Below, in pieces: positions 63,861 to 64,000 of a DNA stretch of 64,000 nt. A program made the position numbers and the translations under genes. The notes under the pieces were generated by a model. That model made no database searches and had not been told where the DNA came from. It saw only the letters and a list, made by a program, of their open reading frames with translations. Within the stretch, counting starts at the first letter, position 1, and each line of letters begins with the position of its first letter. Source of the stretch: Lachnospiraceae bacterium NK3A20 (GTDB taxonomy: Bacteria > Bacillota > Clostridia > Lachnospirales > Lachnospiraceae); NCBI GenBank assembly GCA_900107575.1, contig FNQX01000011.1:44236-108235 (forward strand), read 5' to 3'.

Positions 63861-64000
63861 ATGAAATCCAGAAGAATTGCGATGTCCCTGTGCGGCGTCA
63901 TCATCTGCGCGGTCAGCGTTGGCATCTTCAAGATCGCGGCGCTCGGCGTCGATCCATTCCAGTCCCTGATGGCAGGCCTCGACCAGCTGATCCCGATTCG
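63861..64000 (+). CDS. YitT/YczE-like membrane protein, 3' end outside window
   Basis: The first 46 codons of a membrane protein: MKSRRIAMSLCGVIICAVSV, then GIFKIAALGVDPFQSL. The GVDPFQ(S/T) turn after the first helix is typical of YczE/YitT-type (DUF6198) proteins. Function is unknown. A hairpin could control its translation. Confidence 0.72.
   Translation, partial: MKSRRIAMSLCGVIICAVSVGIFKIAALGVDPFQSLMAGLDQLIPI

Overview
The window looks like a chromosome segment of a moderately high-GC Clostridia, probably Lachnospiraceae. The gene families point that way: an EpsG-type polymerase, a DegV protein, a GPH sugar transporter, a GH2 enzyme with an AraC regulator, and AbiF and MuF-toxin phage genes. 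A 33-kb siphovirus-type prophage sits in the middle. No database search was possible, so the genus is not claimed, and family names come from recognising motifs by eye.

Bases 1-25,943 are host backbone. After the 3' part of ilvE comes a minus-strand surface polysaccharide locus. In order of transcription it holds galK, nth, a GtrB-like polyprenyl glycosyltransferase, a polyprenyl glycosylphosphotransferase (the priming enzyme), a repeat-rich 424-bp gap, a Wzz-like chain-length protein, an EpsG-like polymerase and five glycosyltransferases. The gap holds five 36-37-bp elements bounded by TGGACA and TGTCCA. Next are a secreted DUF5722-type glycosidase and a DegV protein on the minus strand, then a plus-strand GH2 glycosidase with its AraC regulator. 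A carboxylesterase and a GPH transporter follow on the minus strand, then an RlmI-like rRNA methyltransferase and a Nudix hydrolase. At least two plus-strand genes here appear to be read as leaderless mRNAs.

Bases 25,944-58,986 hold a tRNA-Pro(CGG) gene and the prophage inserted in its 3' end. The 24-bp att sites are at 25,995-26,018 and 58,963-58,986, with tandem 12-bp integrase arm repeats inside each end. Almost all lytic genes run on the minus strand. From the switch towards attL these are early regulators, an HUH replication protein, a PcfK/AcrIIA9-like protein with PcfJ, HNH proteins, a late regulator, terminase, portal, a MuF-toxin fusion, scaffold, capsid, connectors, tail genes and lysis genes. 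A programmed -1 frameshift links the two tail chaperones. The lysogeny genes are on the plus strand: a Cro/CI-type repressor, a six-helix voltage-gated K+ channel, a short terminated RNA followed by an AbiF HEPN protein, and the integrase.

The most interesting loci are four. (1) The MuF-tRNase toxin fusion has no immunity ORF after it; the gap holds a 40-nt tRNA acceptor/T-arm mimic on one strand and a promoter-to-terminator small RNA unit on the other. (2) AbiF is preceded by a consensus promoter and a ~72-nt terminated hairpin RNA. (3) The K+ channel is coupled to the prophage repressor. (4) The 37-bp repeat array lies ahead of the wzz operon.

Bases 58,987-64,000 are a decaying host accessory region. 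It has a DUF4230 pair with one broken member, an HTH protein, an intact dinJ-yafQ pair beside the remnant of another, hipB with three evenly spaced operators and a broken hipA, and the start of a YitT-like membrane protein.
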